From: Struthio camelus | Taxonomy: Eukaryota; Chordata; Aves; Struthioniformes; Struthionidae | Direction: 5' to 3' | Assembly (NCBI RefSeq): GCF_040807025.1 | Contig: NC_090981.1 | Coordinates: forward strand, 43,191,817-43,255,816 | DNA length: 64,000 nt | Shown: piece after piece, positions 62,901 to 64,000 of the stretch | Layout of the letters: every line of letters begins with the position of its first letter | Position numbering within the stretch: the first letter of the stretch is position 1 | Notes under the pieces: generated by a model | Seen by the model: only the letters and a program-made list of their open reading frames with translations | Database searches by the model: none | Told to the model about the DNA's origin: nothing | Position numbers and translations under genes: made by a program

Positions 62901-64000
62901 ACTAAAGTAGTATTTCCATAATTTATCTATGTGATAATTTATCTATGTGATAATAGTGATTTTTTATGGCCTATTTTTCAAAGGGAAAGAAATCTGAATT
63001 TTAATCCTAATGATGGAACCATATTTGGAAGCAGAATGCTTTTTGCTAGCAAGTGTACGTTCAAGAGTAATGTATTTTTTTCTACTTTTCCTGTATTTCC
63101 TATAGAGAAGAACTCAGCATGCAGCTAATAAAATGTACAACAAATTTCTGTCACCACTGAGAAAAAGTAAAACTAAAATTTGCTTTGAAAGTAATGTTTG
63201 AGGTTATTAAGGAAATGCAGATCCTGAATGCCTATTAAAATGAATAAGCTAAGAAAATCTGTAGGTCTTAAAACATGGATAAAAGCACCAATGAAGTTCC
63301 GTCTCATGAGACTAACAGGATTTTATCTGACTTCAATATGCAAAGCAATTTCAGTTACAGATGCAAAGTGAAGGTTTTTCACAGGTTCAATCAAATACAA
63401 CAATCGATAAACATCAAAAATTCTGATGGTTGGAAGGGAACATTAAGGTAGTCTAGACTGATGCTCTGTAGTAGTTTTTACATAGTAATTCCATTATCAA
63501 GCTCAGTTATTTGTGGTTACTGCAATTTTGCTATTACATCTCCCATTTTTTTAGGTATATGTTCATATATATGCTGGATTGCATAATGCCAGATTCAGAC
63601 CAAAACATCCTTCCAGATCTGGAGACTGATAAAGTAATTCCTGACTGGCCCATTCAAGACAAAAATGAACACTGAGATTCTCAGGCAAACCCGAGAGCTC
63701 GCCAAAGAAAATCTTTCCCCTAACAAGAACAAGCATCAGATTAGATAAGATTGTTTAAGTAGGAGTACTTATCAGCCAAAAGAACATAACCAGATCCAAG
63801 AAGCAAAGAATGTATTATACAAATGAAAAGAGAATAAATAAAGGTCTTGTAGAGAGCTTCATGGTCACGTTAGCGCATCAGAGCAAATTAATTCCTAATT
63901 TGTCACAGTTAAGTGCTCCACTAGAAGTGCTGCTGAGGATGGACAGTTCAGAACAGTGCTGGGATGATAAGAACCTTTTGTGAACTAAAACTGCAATAGA
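50967..64000 (-). CDS. TBCA: TBCA, tubulin-binding cofactor A (5' end outside the window)
   Basis: TBCA is a small cytosolic chaperone that holds beta-tubulin folding intermediates after release from the CCT chaperonin and passes them along the cofactor pathway to alpha/beta dimer formation. Coding exons seen are 61951-62056, 52595-52681 and 51117-51197; together they encode the last 90 residues. Adding the usual 17 codons plus 2 nt of exon 1 gives the family length of 108 aa. Visible hallmarks are KVMYEKEAKQQEEKIEKM, ESRMMIPDCQRRLE, and the ending EEAEEYKEAR...SVKLEA. The sequence is charged and helical, as expected for the three-helix bundle. Exon phases join without breaks. Exon 1 is not found between 62057 and 64000 and must lie beyond the right edge. 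The left boundary is the AATAAA at 50968-50973. Confidence 0.95.
50968..50973 (-). terminator. TBCA: TBCA polyadenylation signal
   Basis: This is a plus-strand TTTATT, reading GAATAAAGG in the TBCA sense, about 145 nt after the stop. The sequence beyond it reads CATGTGTGTTCC, a GU-rich downstream element. It would give a short 3' UTR. Confidence 0.65.
51117..51197 (-). CDS. TBCA: TBCA coding exon 4 with stop
   Basis: The acceptor AATTCCAG|GAAAAT opens 27 codons: ENEKELEEAEEYKEARSILE, then SVKLEA and TAG at 51117-51119. This is the conserved C-terminal helix and tail of cofactor A. Confidence 0.95.
   Translation of the reverse strand, partial: ENEKELEEAEEYKEARSILESVKLEA
51198..52594 (-). other. 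TBCA: TBCA intron 3 (1397 nt)
   Basis: The intron is bounded by GTAAGT and TTCCAG. It is AT-rich, with a short G9/A10 run near 51270-51288. Nothing else is recognised in it. Confidence 0.85.
52595..52681 (-). CDS. TBCA: TBCA coding exon 3
   Basis: The acceptor TTTTCACAG|ATC and donor TTA|GTAAGT flank 87 nt in phase 0. It encodes 29 residues including the family hallmark ILQESRMMIPDCQRRLE. The first residue is Ile where human TBCA has Ala, just after the exon 2/3 junction. Confidence 0.95.
52682..61950 (-). other. TBCA: TBCA intron 2 (9269 nt)
   Basis: The intron is bounded by GTAAAC and TTCACAG. It is AT-rich unique-looking sequence with A/T runs, a TG/TA/CA microsatellite (56052-56121) and a purine-rich patch at 56680-56840. 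I see no further exon and no clear full-length repeat. Confidence 0.85.
56052..56121. repeat. TG / TA / CA compound microsatellite
   Basis: GTGTGTGTGT, then TACATGTATACATATA-type sequence, then CACACACATACACACACAC. The ends are complementary, so the locus could fold into an imperfect hairpin. Confidence 0.8.
61951..62056 (-). CDS. TBCA: TBCA coding exon 2
   Basis: The acceptor TTGCAG|ACTGGC and donor AAGCAG|GTAAAC flank 106 nt. The first base completes the split Arg codon of exon 1, then 35 codons run from LAKEKVMYEK to GIKKQ. This covers the first long helix of the bundle. The exon is too short to appear as a stand-alone frame with a good start. Confidence 0.95.
62057..64000 (-). other. TBCA: TBCA intron 1, partial
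   Basis: This is AT-rich sequence upstream of exon 2, with A-runs at 62118-62130, 62311-62327 and 62431-62445. A short stretch at 63418-63475 resembles the minus-strand 3' part of a CR1 element. Neither the TBCA first exon nor a CpG island is present. Confidence 0.8.
63418..63475 (-). mobile_element. Possible short CR1 remnant
   Basis: AATTCTGATGGTTGGAAGGG, then GGTAGTCTAGACTGATGCTC, resembles the reverse complement of the CR1 tail region. It is only about 60 bp long. Confidence 0.35.

Noticed and set aside
62057..64000. Search for TBCA exon 1
   Set aside because: There is no MADPR-like start followed by a phase-2 donor and no CpG-rich promoter. The exon must lie to the right of the window.

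Overview
The window looks like avian nuclear DNA. It has long AT-rich noncoding stretches, sharp CpG-rich blocks built from short GC units, and several CR1 (chicken-repeat-1 type LINE) fragments, one with the typical CATTCTGTG-GATTCTGTG tail. The coding exons translate to well-conserved vertebrate proteins. I see no bacterial operon, rRNA, tRNA, CRISPR array or intact mobile element.

Two genes can be assembled, both on the minus strand. OTP (orthopedia), a paired-like homeodomain factor for hypothalamic neuroendocrine neurons, is complete in three coding exons: 30671-30707, 29270-29679 and 24369-24899. They join in frame to 325 aa, the usual vertebrate length. TBCA (tubulin-binding cofactor A) is present as its last three coding exons: 61951-62056, 52595-52681 and 51117-51197. 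Its first exon lies beyond the right edge. The OTP-TBCA neighbourhood and shared orientation match the arrangement I recall from other vertebrates.

Layout: 1-23190 is a gene desert beyond the OTP 3' end, with one old CR1 copy and a CpG block near 22 kb. 23190-30830 is the inferred OTP transcription unit. 30890-31640 is a GC-repeat-rich CpG block just upstream of the OTP promoter. 31640-36500 is AT-rich, with clustered transcription-factor-like motifs. 36590-37850 is a second, orphan CpG island with YY1-like and NRF1-like motifs and a strong Kozak ATG. 37860-51100 is intergenic with decayed CR1. 50950-64000 is TBCA.

The two genes are functionally unrelated: a tissue-restricted developmental regulator next to a housekeeping chaperone. 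The points most worth a second look are the 38-bp tandem duplication that repeats a branch-point-like motif at the OTP intron 2 acceptor, the orphan CpG island at 37.5 kb with an ORF that stays open to a consensus donor, and several dense homeodomain, POU, TCF and T-box motif arrays around OTP. No clearly new biological system was found. Enhancer and noncoding-RNA readings are inferences from motifs only.
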